A stretch of DNA of 64,000 nucleotides from Flavobacterium sp. LC2016-01 (GTDB lineage Bacteria > Bacteroidota > Bacteroidia > Flavobacteriales > Flavobacteriaceae): the NCBI RefSeq assembly GCF_009711135.1, contig NZ_WMIC01000007.1, forward strand, positions 248,001 to 312,000, read 5' to 3'. Position 1 is the first letter of the stretch, and every line of letters begins with the position of its first letter. Position numbers and translations under genes: made by a program. The notes beneath the pieces are model-generated. The model was not told the DNA's origin. It was given only the letters and a program-made list of their open reading frames with translations, and searched no databases. Positions 6,986 through 14,428 of the stretch are shown here, piece after piece.

Positions 6986-7891
6986 CTACATTCTATTCCC
7001 GAAAAACATTTTCAATTCTTTCTCAATAATATCAAAAAACGATTTTAAATTGTTGTTTTTTGGAGCCAGTAAATACACAAATTCTTCTGGAACATGAAAA
7101 CTGTTCCAAACCAATTGCAATTTATTTTCCTTAATATAATTTCTCGCATTGCAATTCCATGTTGCGGCTATTCCTTCATTTTTAGCTAATAGCCTAAGCA
7201 TTTCAGATTCTGAAGGAATAATATAATTAGGAATCATCGATGGCCTTTTTTTATTAAAAGCGTGAAGCCAAAATAGTTTTATATGCGGAATACGGGCATC
7301 GTGACTGTACCATTTCTGGGCGTTTAACCATTGTTCAATTTCGGTAAAATTGTCTGTTTTTAATCTTTGTCGAAATTCTGTTATATCTAAACTTGTTGGA
7401 GCAACCAATATGAGTTTTATTTTCCCGATAATTTCGTAAATGGTATCAAACGTATCAAATCTTTTTGTTGTAATTGCAAAATCAAGCTTTTTAGAATTTA
7501 CTAAATCAAAAAGCTCGTCATTTTCTGCAAAAGTAAAATCGATCAAATCAAATTTTGCAATTAAAAGTGCTCCAACACAGTCAAAAAGATGTTTTGAAAT
7601 TCCGATCGAAATCAATCGATTTGCATCATCTGCCTTTGCCCTGAAACCGGTCTCGACACTTTCGAGCCTATCCAGTGCATCTATAATCAAATTATTCAGT
7701 AACTTAGCGTATTCAGTTGGTTCTACGCCTTTTGATTTTCGATTAAATAATTTATTGCCAACATGAGCCTCTAACATTGAAATTTGCTGACTAACGGCAG
7801 GCTGACTCATAAACAACTCTTTTGCGGCAACTGAAAAATTACCGTTTTTATAAACCGCTTTAAATGTTCTGTACCACTCCAGATTTACCAT
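6986..7891 (-). CDS. LysR family transcriptional regulator
   Basis: A 301-residue LTTR. Residues 1-60 hold the winged helix-turn-helix (FSVAAKELFMSQPAVSQQISMLEAHVG), followed by the linker helix and a periplasmic-binding-like effector domain. It is divergent from a secreted DJ-1/PfpI protein at 7977, 85 bases away, the classical LTTR arrangement in which the regulator controls its divergent neighbour. The effector is unknown. Confidence 0.92.
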   Translation of the reverse strand: MVNLEWYRTFKAVYKNGNFSVAAKELFMSQPAVSQQISMLEAHVGNKLFNRKSKGVEPTEYAKLLNNLIIDALDRLESVETGFRAKADDANRLISIGISKHLFDCVGALLIAKFDLIDFTFAENDELFDLVNSKKLDFAITTKRFDTFDTIYEIIGKIKLILVAPTSLDITEFRQRLKTDNFTEIEQWLNAQKWYSHDARIPHIKLFWLHAFNKKRPSMIPNYIIPSESEMLRLLAKNEGIAATWNCNARNYIKENKLQLVWNSFHVPEEFVYLLAPKNNNLKSFFDIIEKELKMFFGNRM

Positions 7892-7906
7892 GATATAAAT
7901 TTATTT

Positions 7907-7960
7907 ATAACAAACATAGTTTATTTTATTTTTACTAATATCACTTTAGATGTAAATTTG
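7907..7960 (+). promoter_or_regulatory. Intergenic control region: LTTR-like dyad and promoter of the DJ-1 gene
   Basis: An imperfect dyad centred on AAAC-ATA-GTTT (7912-7922), flanked by ATAA and TTAT, resembles a LysR-type site. A -7 element TAAATTTG is at 7953-7960 with no TTG at -33, as expected for an activator-dependent promoter. Confidence 0.5.
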
Positions 7961-7976
7961 TTAAAAATTTTATATT

Positions 7977-8738
7977 ATGAAGAAAATAGCATTGTTTACA
8001 ATAGTCGCATTTACAGCTATCAGTACATCTGGTTTCGCTCAAAAATCAAATAAAAAAAGTATGAAAAAAGTATTATTTGTTGTTACCAGCAATGATAAAC
8101 TGGGCAATACAGGAGAAAAAACAGGATTTTGGTCAGAAGAACTTGCTGCGCCATATTATGAATTATTAGATCAGGGAGTCGAAATCACAATTGCATCACC
8201 GCTTGGGGGTCAGCCGCCAATTGACCCAAAAAGTGCTGATCCATCATCGGCTACGGAAGACACAAAACGTTTTGATGCTGATAAAGTTTTGCAGGAAAAA
8301 TTAAAACACACTTTAAAGCTTTCGACAGTAAATCAAAAAGATTATGATGCCGTTTTTTATCCAGGAGGTCACGGTCCGCTTTGGGATTTAGTACAAGACA
8401 ATAACTCAATTGCTTTGATTGAATCTTTTTACACGCACAATAAACCTGTTGCTTTTGTTTGTCATGCACCTGCTGTATTAAAAAATGTAAAAGTTAACGG
8501 CGCTTATTTAGTAAAAGGCAAAAAAGTAACCGGTTTTACTAATGAAGAGGAAGAAGCAGTTGGTTTAACTAAAGTTGTTCCATTTTTATTAGAAGATGCT
8601 TTGTCTTCAAATGGAGGGATTTTTTCAAAAGGACCAAATTGGCAGCCTTACGCAGTTGAAGACGGACTTTTAATCACAGGACAAAATCCAGCATCATCTA
8701 AACTAGTAGCTGGCAAATTGTTACAGAAATTAAACTAA
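7977..8738 (+). CDS. Exported DJ-1/PfpI family protein
   Basis: A 253-residue member of the type 1 glutamine amidotransferase-like DJ-1/PfpI superfamily, closest in layout to Hsp31/HchA-type class proteins. The nucleophile-elbow Cys162 lies in AFVCHAPAVL, preceded by VFYPGGHGPLWDL and a conserved Glu in the N-terminal part. Known relatives are glyoxalase III-like, deglycase or chaperone proteins; the substrate here is not deducible. The first 22 residues (KKIALFTIVAF to GFAQ) form a signal peptide, so the protein is periplasmic, unusual for the family. A second Met at residue 29 opens a typical cytosolic start (MKKVLFVVTSND). Divergent LysR regulator upstream. Confidence 0.85.
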   Translation: MKKIALFTIVAFTAISTSGFAQKSNKKSMKKVLFVVTSNDKLGNTGEKTGFWSEELAAPYYELLDQGVEITIASPLGGQPPIDPKSADPSSATEDTKRFDADKVLQEKLKHTLKLSTVNQKDYDAVFYPGGHGPLWDLVQDNNSIALIESFYTHNKPVAFVCHAPAVLKNVKVNGAYLVKGKKVTGFTNEEEEAVGLTKVVPFLLEDALSSNGGIFSKGPNWQPYAVEDGLLITGQNPASSKLVAGKLLQKLN

Positions 8739-8776
8739 GGTGCTAAGGCTCTAAGTTACTAAGGTTCTAAGATTTT
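8737..8776 (+). repeat. Octamer array, CTAAG type
   Basis: Five tandem 8-bp units (AAGGTGCT, AAGGCTCT, AAGTTACT, AAGGTTCT, AAGATTTT) begin within the stop codon of the DJ-1 gene. It is the inverted counterpart of the array at 8863-8902. Confidence 0.75.
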
Positions 8777-8862
8777 AAAAATTAGCGCTTTTGCCTTAAT
8801 AAATAAATTAAAAGAATTAAATAATAACCGATGTTGAGATTCTAAGATTAAGTTTAAAAAAG

Positions 8863-8902
8863 CTTAGCAACTTAGTATCTCAGCATCTTAGAAACTCTAA
8901 AA
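8863..8902 (+). repeat. Octamer array, CTTAG type
   Basis: Five tandem 8-bp units (CTTAGCAA, CTTAGTAT, CTCAGCAT, CTTAGAAA, CTCTAAAA) end two bases before the alcohol dehydrogenase start codon. The unit is the reverse complement of the CTAAG unit at 8737-8776, so the transcript could fold into a long imperfect hairpin. Confidence 0.75.
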
Positions 8903-8904
8903 AA

Positions 8905-10062
8905 ATGCTAAACTTTGAATTATACAATCCGACAAATTTGATTTTCGGAAAAGGACAAATTGAAAAACTTTCGACGTTAGTTCCAAAAGATGCTAAAATT
9001 TTATTGGCTTACGGCGGTGGAAGTATTTTTAAAAACGGTGTTTACGATCAAGTAATCGCGAACTTAAAAGGTTTTGAAATTGTTGAATTTAGCGGAATTG
9101 AGCCAAATCCGAGATTCGAAACTTTAATGAAAGCAGTTGAAGTCATCAAAGCAGAAAAAATTGATTTTATTCTAGCTGTTGGCGGAGGATCTGTAATTGA
9201 CGGTGTGAAATTCATTTCGGCTGCAGTAAATTTTGCAGGAAACCCGATTGATATTCTTCAAAAAAGAATTTTGATTAAGGAAAATACAATTCCGTTTGGA
9301 ACTGTTTTAACGTTGCCGGCAACAGGAAGCGAAATGAATTCAGGATCTGTTGTTACGATTGATGCAACTCAGGAGAAACTGGCTTTTGGCGGCAGTGCAT
9401 TATTTCCTAAATTTTCAATTTGTGACCCAACTGTAATTGCGTCTTTGCCTAAAAGACAAATTCAAAACGGTGTTGTAGATGCTTATACACACGTAATGGA
9501 GCAATATTTAACATATCCGCATGAAGGATTTCTTCAAGACAGAATTGCCGAAGGAATTTTGCAGACCTTAATTCAAGTTGGTCCAGGAGTTGTTGAAAAT
9601 CCTACAGATTATACTTTGGCTTCGAATTTTATGTGGAGCTGTACAATGGCGTTAAACGGATTAATTCAAAAAGGAGTTCCACAGGACTGGGCAACACATA
9701 TGATTGGACACGAATTGACCGCGCTTTACGGAATTGACCATGCTAGAACTTTGGCGATTATTGGCCCAAGCTTGTACAAAGTAATGTTTGAAACCAAAAA
9801 AGGCAAATTGGCGCAATACGGAAGACGTATTTTCAATCTTTCAGGTTCTGATGATGAAGTAGCAAAAGAAGCAATTAATAAAACAGTTGAATTTTTCCAT
9901 ACAATGGGAATGGACACAAAACTTTCGCAATACACTGATAACTACTCGAAAACAGCCGATTTTATTGTAAATCGTTTTGACGAAAGAGGCTGGAAAGGTT
10001 TAGGCGAAAATCAATTAGTAACTTTAGATAAAGTAAAATCTATCGTTGAACTTAGTTATTAA
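8905..10062 (+). CDS. Iron-containing alcohol dehydrogenase (YqhD/butanol dehydrogenase-like)
   Basis: A 385-residue group III metal-dependent alcohol dehydrogenase. The N-terminal half binds NAD(P) (AYGGGSIFKNGVYDQV and AVGGGSVIDGVKF, with Asp favouring NADPH as in YqhD); the C-terminal half carries the metal ligands (Asp in VVDAYTHVMEQY and His residues in that segment, GHELTALYGIDHARTLAI). Likely reduces aldehydes to alcohols in the cytoplasm. The octamer arrays separate it from the DJ-1 gene; co-transcription is possible because no promoter of the usual type was found between them. Both neighbours may deal with reactive aldehydes, an inference from families only. Confidence 0.9.
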   Translation: MLNFELYNPTNLIFGKGQIEKLSTLVPKDAKILLAYGGGSIFKNGVYDQVIANLKGFEIVEFSGIEPNPRFETLMKAVEVIKAEKIDFILAVGGGSVIDGVKFISAAVNFAGNPIDILQKRILIKENTIPFGTVLTLPATGSEMNSGSVVTIDATQEKLAFGGSALFPKFSICDPTVIASLPKRQIQNGVVDAYTHVMEQYLTYPHEGFLQDRIAEGILQTLIQVGPGVVENPTDYTLASNFMWSCTMALNGLIQKGVPQDWATHMIGHELTALYGIDHARTLAIIGPSLYKVMFETKKGKLAQYGRRIFNLSGSDDEVAKEAINKTVEFFHTMGMDTKLSQYTDNYSKTADFIVNRFDERGWKGLGENQLVTLDKVKSIVELSY

Positions 10063-10081
10063 GACTAAATTCCAAAATTTA

Positions 10082-10128
10082 AAAAATCCCAAATTCCAAT
10101 TTTATACTTATTGGAATTTGGGATTTTT
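10082..10128 (+). terminator. Terminator of the alcohol dehydrogenase gene
   Basis: Perfect 18-bp stem (AAAAATCCCAAATTCCAA and complement), 11-base loop, T-run. It belongs to a family of similar ATTCCAAATTCC hairpins seen again at 37999, 42411 and 44796. Confidence 0.85.
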
Positions 10129-10148
10129 CAAAATTTGAATTTTATAAA

Positions 10149-10184
10149 AAAAGGCGTTCTTAACTAGTTTAAGAGCGCCTTTTC
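10149..10184 (+). terminator. Second terminator-like hairpin
   Basis: AAAAGGCG-T-TCTTAA pairs with TTAAGA-G-CGCCTTTT around a short loop. It stands 20 bases after the first terminator, with no gene of its own. Confidence 0.65.
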
Positions 10185-10323
10185 ACAATACTAAAACAAA
10201 ACTAACTAACTCAATTTTTATTAAATTCATTAAAATTCTAATTTATAATCACTTACAACGTAAGGCTTATTATTTTATTGTATAAGAGGTAAAATATTTT
10301 TTTATTTTTCTTTTAACCATTTG

Positions 10324-10339
10324 AAAAACCGCGGTTTTT
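10324..10339. promoter_or_regulatory. 16-bp perfect palindrome upstream of gpsA
   Basis: AAAAACCGCGGTTTTT, gapless and fully symmetric, about 33 bases upstream of the -33 element of gpsA. Could be a protein site; no regulator is adjacent. Confidence 0.4.
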
Positions 10340-10371
10340 AAAGGCTTTTCACAAATTTCTTAAATGAGTTT

Positions 10372-10403
10372 TTGTATTATTACTACATTATTAAGTACTT
10401 TTG
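10372..10403 (+). promoter_or_regulatory. gpsA promoter
   Basis: TTG at 10372-10374, 21 bases, TACTTTTG at 10396-10403, then the start codon at 10422. Confidence 0.65.
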
Positions 10404-10421
10404 TTTTAAATTATTAAAATA

Positions 10422-11417
10422 ATGAGCGAAAATTTAAAGTTTGCAGTCATTGGAGGAGGAAGCTGGGCTACGGCAATTGCAAAAATGTTATGCGTTAATC
10501 AATCCGAGATTGCATGGTACATGCGCAATGACGCTGCAATCGAGCACATTCAAAAATACAAACACAATCCAAATTATTTGAGTTCGGTAGAATTTGATAC
10601 CAAAAAACTTAAATTAACTAACAATATCAACGAAGCAATTGAATACGCAGATTATTTAATTTTCGCTATTCCATCTGCTTTTTTAGATGCCGAATTGAAA
10701 AACATGACCGTTTCTTTATCGGACAAAATTATTTTCTCGGCAATTAAAGGTATTGTTCCAGAAACAAGTTTAATTGTTGGAGAACATTTTCACATTCAAT
10801 ATGATATTCCATATTATAATATTGGCGTAATAACAGGTCCTTGCCACGCAGAAGAAGTTGCATTAGAACGTCTTTCGTACTTGACAATTGCCTGCGGTGA
10901 TCCAGAAAAAGCCTGCAATGTTGCCAAATCACTTTCAGGCAATTACATCAAAGCCAAAATTTCAGACGACATTATTGGTACTGAATATGCCGCAATGCTA
11001 AAAAACATTTACGCAATTGCTGCCGGAATCGCGCATGGTTTAGGTTATGGCGACAACTTCCAGTCGGTTATGATGAGTAACGGAATTCGTGAGATGAAAA
11101 AATTCATCCGAAAAGTCCATAAAATGAAACGTAACATTAATGATTCGGCTTATTTGGGCGATTTATTAGTTACAGGATATTCGGTTTTCTCTAGAAACAG
11201 AATGTTTGGAAACATGATTGGAAAAGGATATACAGTAAAAAGCGCCATGATGGAAATGAGCATGGTTGCCGAAGGATATTACGCAACAAAAAGTGCTTAT
11301 AAACTAAATCAAGGTTACGGAGCAAAAACACCAATTATAGACGCTGTTTATGCTGTTTTATACGAAGGAAAAGATGCGAAGTCTGTTTTTAAGAAATTAA
11401 CGGAGTCTTTGGATTAG
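10422..11417 (+). CDS. gpsA: Glycerol-3-phosphate dehydrogenase [NAD(P)+]
   Basis: Reduces dihydroxyacetone phosphate to sn-glycerol 3-phosphate, the backbone of membrane phospholipids. The 331-residue protein has the N-terminal Rossmann motif AVIGGGSWATAIAKML, the SAIKGI and TGPCHAEEVA segments, the catalytic Lys in AAMLKNIYAIAAGIAHGLGYGDN, and the C-terminal all-helical domain. Length is normal. Own promoter upstream and a nested hairpin downstream, so it is probably transcribed alone. Confidence 0.95.
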   Translation: MSENLKFAVIGGGSWATAIAKMLCVNQSEIAWYMRNDAAIEHIQKYKHNPNYLSSVEFDTKKLKLTNNINEAIEYADYLIFAIPSAFLDAELKNMTVSLSDKIIFSAIKGIVPETSLIVGEHFHIQYDIPYYNIGVITGPCHAEEVALERLSYLTIACGDPEKACNVAKSLSGNYIKAKISDDIIGTEYAAMLKNIYAIAAGIAHGLGYGDNFQSVMMSNGIREMKKFIRKVHKMKRNINDSAYLGDLLVTGYSVFSRNRMFGNMIGKGYTVKSAMMEMSMVAEGYYATKSAYKLNQGYGAKTPIIDAVYAVLYEGKDAKSVFKKLTESLD

Positions 11418-11427
11418 TTTTTTAGTT

Positions 11428-11557
11428 GAAAGAAACAAGAAGCAAGAGACAAGATTTTTGAGAATAGAATAAAATAAAAAAGAGTCAAGACTGGACAATC
11501 AGTTTGACTCTTTTTTTATTTCAGCGCAAGTCTATTCTCTTGCTTCTTGTTTCTTTC
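11428..11557. repeat. Nested inverted repeats between gpsA and a conserved unknown
   Basis: Outer arms of 22 bp (11428-11449 and 11536-11557) are perfectly complementary. Inside them lies a terminator hairpin, AAAAAAGAGTCAA (11476-11488) with TTGACTCTTTTTT (11504-11516). A third pair, GAGAATAGA and TCTATTCTC, lies between. It separates converging genes and probably ends transcription in both directions. Confidence 0.8.
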
Positions 11558-11561
11558 CTCT

Positions 11562-11969
11562 TTATTTAACCATAATCCCTTCAACAAACAAAATCGGCAC
11601 TTCTTCCGTATTGTTTTCGTTGATTAGATTCGATTTGAAGATAAATTTCTTGTCGTATAAAGTATTTCCAATAAAGAAAGTTACCATAAATTCGTTATTC
11701 ATAACCAAAAGGCTTTTTTCTATCATTTCGATTTTTACTACCGAAACAGCAGGAACTTCAACAAAAGCATGACGCAAAACAGATGTTTTTTTCATCTCAC
11801 CGTCAATTGTTCCAAATGCTTTTGAAACCACCATTACGCTGTCTAAATTAAAATCACTGTCGTTAACTAAGTAAGCGTACCATACTTTTTCCATAAAATC
11901 GTCGCTCCATTCCTGCACTGCTGCAAGAAAAACGTTTTCAACTTCTGGAATTATTATATCTTTTTTCAT
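11562..11969 (-). CDS. Conserved Bacteroidota protein of unknown function
   Basis: I do not recognise a characterised family. It has 135 residues, no signal peptide or membrane segment, an acidic start (KKDIIIPEVENVFLAAVQEW) and alternating hydrophobic residues that suggest a mainly beta fold. It follows pheS in the same direction, separated by a 21-bp-arm inverted repeat that may end or process the pheS transcript. Such a neighbour may have led to pheS-like labels in databases, but no synthetase motif is present. Confidence 0.75.
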   Translation of the reverse strand: MKKDIIIPEVENVFLAAVQEWSDDFMEKVWYAYLVNDSDFNLDSVMVVSKAFGTIDGEMKKTSVLRHAFVEVPAVSVVKIEMIEKSLLVMNNEFMVTFFIGNTLYDKKFIFKSNLINENNTEEVPILFVEGIMVK

Positions 11970-11983
11970 TTTAAAAAGTCATA

Positions 11984-12061
11984 AAGTCAAAAGTCATAAA
12001 GTCGAAAGTTATAAAGTTCCAATTTGAGACTTTTGACTTCCGACTTTATGACTTTTGACTT
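11984..12061. repeat. Inverted repeat with 21-bp arms after pheS
   Basis: Perfectly complementary arms 11984-12004 and 12041-12061 around a 36-base loop. The arms are built from AAGTC units (AAGTCATAAAGTC repeated at about 15-bp spacing on the left). Probably a transcriptional hairpin; its arm and loop sizes match the element at 19014-19089. Confidence 0.8.
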
Positions 12062-12065
12062 AAAA

Positions 12066-13085
12066 TTAAATATTTGCTTTGAATTGCTCTAAGAAACGAA
12101 CATCGTTTTCATAAAACATACGGATATCGCCAATTTGGTATAAAAGCATCGCAATACGCTCCACTCCCATCCCGAAAGCAAAACCGTTGTATTCATCTGG
12201 ATTAATATCGCAGTTTTTAAGAACATTTGGATCTACCATTCCGCATCCTCCAATTTCTAGCCAGCCAGTTCCTTTTGTAATTCTGTAATCAGTTTCTGTT
12301 TTTAAACCCCAGTAAATATCAATTTCGGCACTTGGTTCTGTAAACGGAAAATAAGACGGACGAAGACGGATTTTAGATTTCCCGAACATCTCTTTTGTGA
12401 AATAAAGCAATGTCTGCTTCAAATCGGCAAAAGAAACATCTTTGTCAATATACAATCCTTCCACTTGATGGAAAATACAGTGCGAACGAGATGAAATAGC
12501 TTCATTACGAAAAACGCGTCCCGGTGAAATGGTACGAATTGGCGGTTTATGATTTTCCATATAACGCACCTGAACCGATGATGTATGCGTACGCAAAAGC
12601 ACGTCTGGATTTGTCTGAATGAAAAACGTATCCTGCATATCACGCGCCGGATGATATTCTGGCAAGTTCAACGCAGTAAAGTTATGCCAATCATCTTCAA
12701 TTTCCGGACCTTCAGAAACATTGAATCCAATGTTGGCAAAAATATCTATAATTTGATTTTTAACAATCGAAATTGGATGACGAGAACCAACAATTACTGG
12801 TTCTGCAGCTCGCGTTAAATCACCAAAAATACCTTTTGTCTCTTCTTTGCTTTCTAAAGTCTCAACAATAGTTTTAACTTTTTCTTCAGCCGCATTTTTT
12901 AATGCATTTATAACTTGACCAAATTCTTTTTTCTGATCATTTGGCACGTTTTTAAACTCTGCGAAAAAATCGTTTAAAACTCCCTTTTTTCCTAAGAATT
13001 TTATACGGAATGCTTCTAGCTCTTCTTTGTTTTCAGTTGAAAAAGATTGGGCTTCCCCAATATAATCTTTAATCTTATCTATCAT
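12066..13085 (-). CDS. pheS: Phenylalanine--tRNA ligase alpha subunit
   Basis: Class II synthetase catalytic subunit that charges tRNA-Phe together with PheT. The 339-residue protein has the N-terminal coiled coil, HPAR at the start of motif 1, TISPGRVFRNEAI (motif 2 region), FTEPSAEIDIYWG and the motif 3 GMGVERIAML. Two ATG codons lie six bases apart (13091, 13085); the second gives the usual MIDKIK start. pheT is not in the window, so the subunits are not adjacent, as in other Flavobacterium genomes. Confidence 0.95.
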   Translation of the reverse strand: MIDKIKDYIGEAQSFSTENKEELEAFRIKFLGKKGVLNDFFAEFKNVPNDQKKEFGQVINALKNAAEEKVKTIVETLESKEETKGIFGDLTRAAEPVIVGSRHPISIVKNQIIDIFANIGFNVSEGPEIEDDWHNFTALNLPEYHPARDMQDTFFIQTNPDVLLRTHTSSVQVRYMENHKPPIRTISPGRVFRNEAISSRSHCIFHQVEGLYIDKDVSFADLKQTLLYFTKEMFGKSKIRLRPSYFPFTEPSAEIDIYWGLKTETDYRITKGTGWLEIGGCGMVDPNVLKNCDINPDEYNGFAFGMGVERIAMLLYQIGDIRMFYENDVRFLEQFKANI

Positions 13086-13207
13086 TTTCATTCGGTTCTT
13101 GAGAATACAAATTTAGTGTTTTTAGTTTAAAGTGTACAGTCACAGTCGCAGTTTTCAGTTTTCAAATCAATAATTCTGTAAACGGAGACTGTTATTGTGA
13201 CTAAAAA

Positions 13208-13564
13208 CTACTCAAGAAGGTTTCTTTCTAAAAAATAACTTACAATAGCTTCTTTCATCAAAACCGATTGTTCGCCGGCTTTTAATGGCGGTAATTGCTC
13301 TTTTACTTTGTAATGCGGCCAGCCGTCTTCATCAAAATATTCAAATTCATAAAAACCGTACGGCTCTAATAATCTGCAGATGGCAATGTGCATTAGGTTC
13401 AGTTTTTCATCTTTTTTGAATTCTCGGTGAATTTTCCCGAATTCCTGAACTCCAATTAGGTAAATTATGGCATCCAAATCTAAATCTTCTCCTTGCGAAA
13501 ATTGATTTGAAAGTATATCGACGAGCTTTTCCCAGCGCTCTTTTAATTGTGTATCTCTAGACAT
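13208..13564 (-). CDS. Conserved Bacteroidota protein of unknown function
   Basis: A 118-residue acidic protein with no signal peptide or membrane segment. It is largely helical in the first 80 residues, then has an aromatic stretch (YGFYEFEYFDEDGWPHYKVKEQLPP). No known domain is recognised. It is upstream of pheS in the same direction but separated by about 120 bases. Clear coding character and a clean ATG start support it as a real gene. Confidence 0.75.
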   Translation of the reverse strand: MSRDTQLKERWEKLVDILSNQFSQGEDLDLDAIIYLIGVQEFGKIHREFKKDEKLNLMHIAICRLLEPYGFYEFEYFDEDGWPHYKVKEQLPPLKAGEQSVLMKEAIVSYFLERNLLE

Positions 13565-13693
13565 TTTTTATAATTGTGAATTATGAATTGTGAATTATAA
13601 ATTTCAAAACATAAATTTTAGTTTGCAAAGATACGCACTTCAAATTCAATGCTCGTAAAAATATTAAACACGAGAAATATAAAACGGCTCTCA

Positions 13694-13737
13694 CTTTGTC
13701 TCTCTGAACCTTTGAACCTAAAAAAAATCTATATTTG
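13694..13737 (+). promoter_or_regulatory. Octamer array and cvpA promoter element
   Basis: Three 8-bp units (CTTTGTCT, CTCTGAAC, CTTTGAAC; 13694-13717) are followed by TATATTTG at 13730-13737, the -7 element of cvpA (ATG at 13763). Confidence 0.6.
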
Positions 13738-13762
13738 CGCCTCAATAAAAAGATAAAAATCT

Positions 13763-14308
13763 ATGAGCCTTTTTGATATTATTTTTGGAGGAATCTTGTG
13801 TTATAGTTTATACAAAGGAATTAAAAACGGACTTTTTGTAGAAGTTGCTTCTTTTATTTCCTTGTTATTAGGAATTTATCTTGCGATTAAATTTTCGTCT
13901 ATAATGAAAGAAATGATCATGAAACATGTTTCGTGGAATCCGAATACAATTCAGATTACAGCTTTCATTTTAACTTTTATTCTTGTTGTCATTGGTGTGT
14001 ATTTTTTAGCCAAGATTTTAACCGGAATTGCTGATTTTGCTTTTCTCGGATGGGCAAATAAATTGGGTGGTGGCTTTTTCAGAGTTTTAAAAACCATCCT
14101 GATCATGAGTATTTTTATTGCTTTATTCGAAAAAATAAACTTCAATAATACTTTTGCCAAACAAGAAACTTTAGACAAATCTATTTTTTACAATCCGGTA
14201 AAAAAAGTGGCGGCGTTTGTATATCCTTCAATTGAAAAATGGTACGAAAGTTTTAAAAAAGAGAATGCCAAAAAAACGGATGAAACATCAGAAACCGAAA
14301 AAGAGTAA
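13763..14308 (+). CDS. CvpA family membrane protein
   Basis: A 181-residue inner-membrane protein with about four hydrophobic segments: residues near 5-20, 30-45, 65-90 and 105-125. It starts with FDIIFGGILCYSLYKGIKNG, typical of the CvpA/colicin V production family, and ends in a charged, cytoplasmic Lys/Glu-rich tail. Homologues affect colicin V production, purF operon expression or envelope stress; the molecular role is not settled. Own promoter and a strong terminator after it suggest a single-gene unit. Confidence 0.85.
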   Translation: MSLFDIIFGGILCYSLYKGIKNGLFVEVASFISLLLGIYLAIKFSSIMKEMIMKHVSWNPNTIQITAFILTFILVVIGVYFLAKILTGIADFAFLGWANKLGGGFFRVLKTILIMSIFIALFEKINFNNTFAKQETLDKSIFYNPVKKVAAFVYPSIEKWYESFKKENAKKTDETSETEKE

Positions 14309-14353
14309 TTTAGTTTGTCATCCTGAACGAAGTCGAAGTCCATTAAAAAAATC

Positions 14354-14386
14354 AAACCCGACAGGTTTTAAAAACCTGTCGGGTTT
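14354..14386. terminator. Bidirectional terminator between cvpA and the glycan operon
   Basis: Perfect 16-bp stem starting AAACCCGACAGG with a one-base loop, serving the converging cvpA and GH95 genes. Just before it lies TGTCATCCTGAACGAAGTCG (14318-14337), a fragment resembling dispersed repeats seen in Bacteroidota. Confidence 0.88.
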
Positions 14387-14428
14387 ACTATAGTTTGTCA
14401 AGAATGACATTCTTTTTCAAAATAACAT

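Larger units (their letters stand above)
10063..10421 (+). other. Intergenic region between alcohol dehydrogenase and gpsA
   Basis: Holds two hairpin terminators (10082-10128 and 10149-10184), a 16-bp perfect palindrome (10324-10339) and the gpsA promoter (10372-10403). No open reading frame of note. Confidence 0.7.

Noticed and set aside
8737..8902. Possible CRISPR-like array
   Set aside because: Units are only 8 bp with no spacers, and no cas genes are present.
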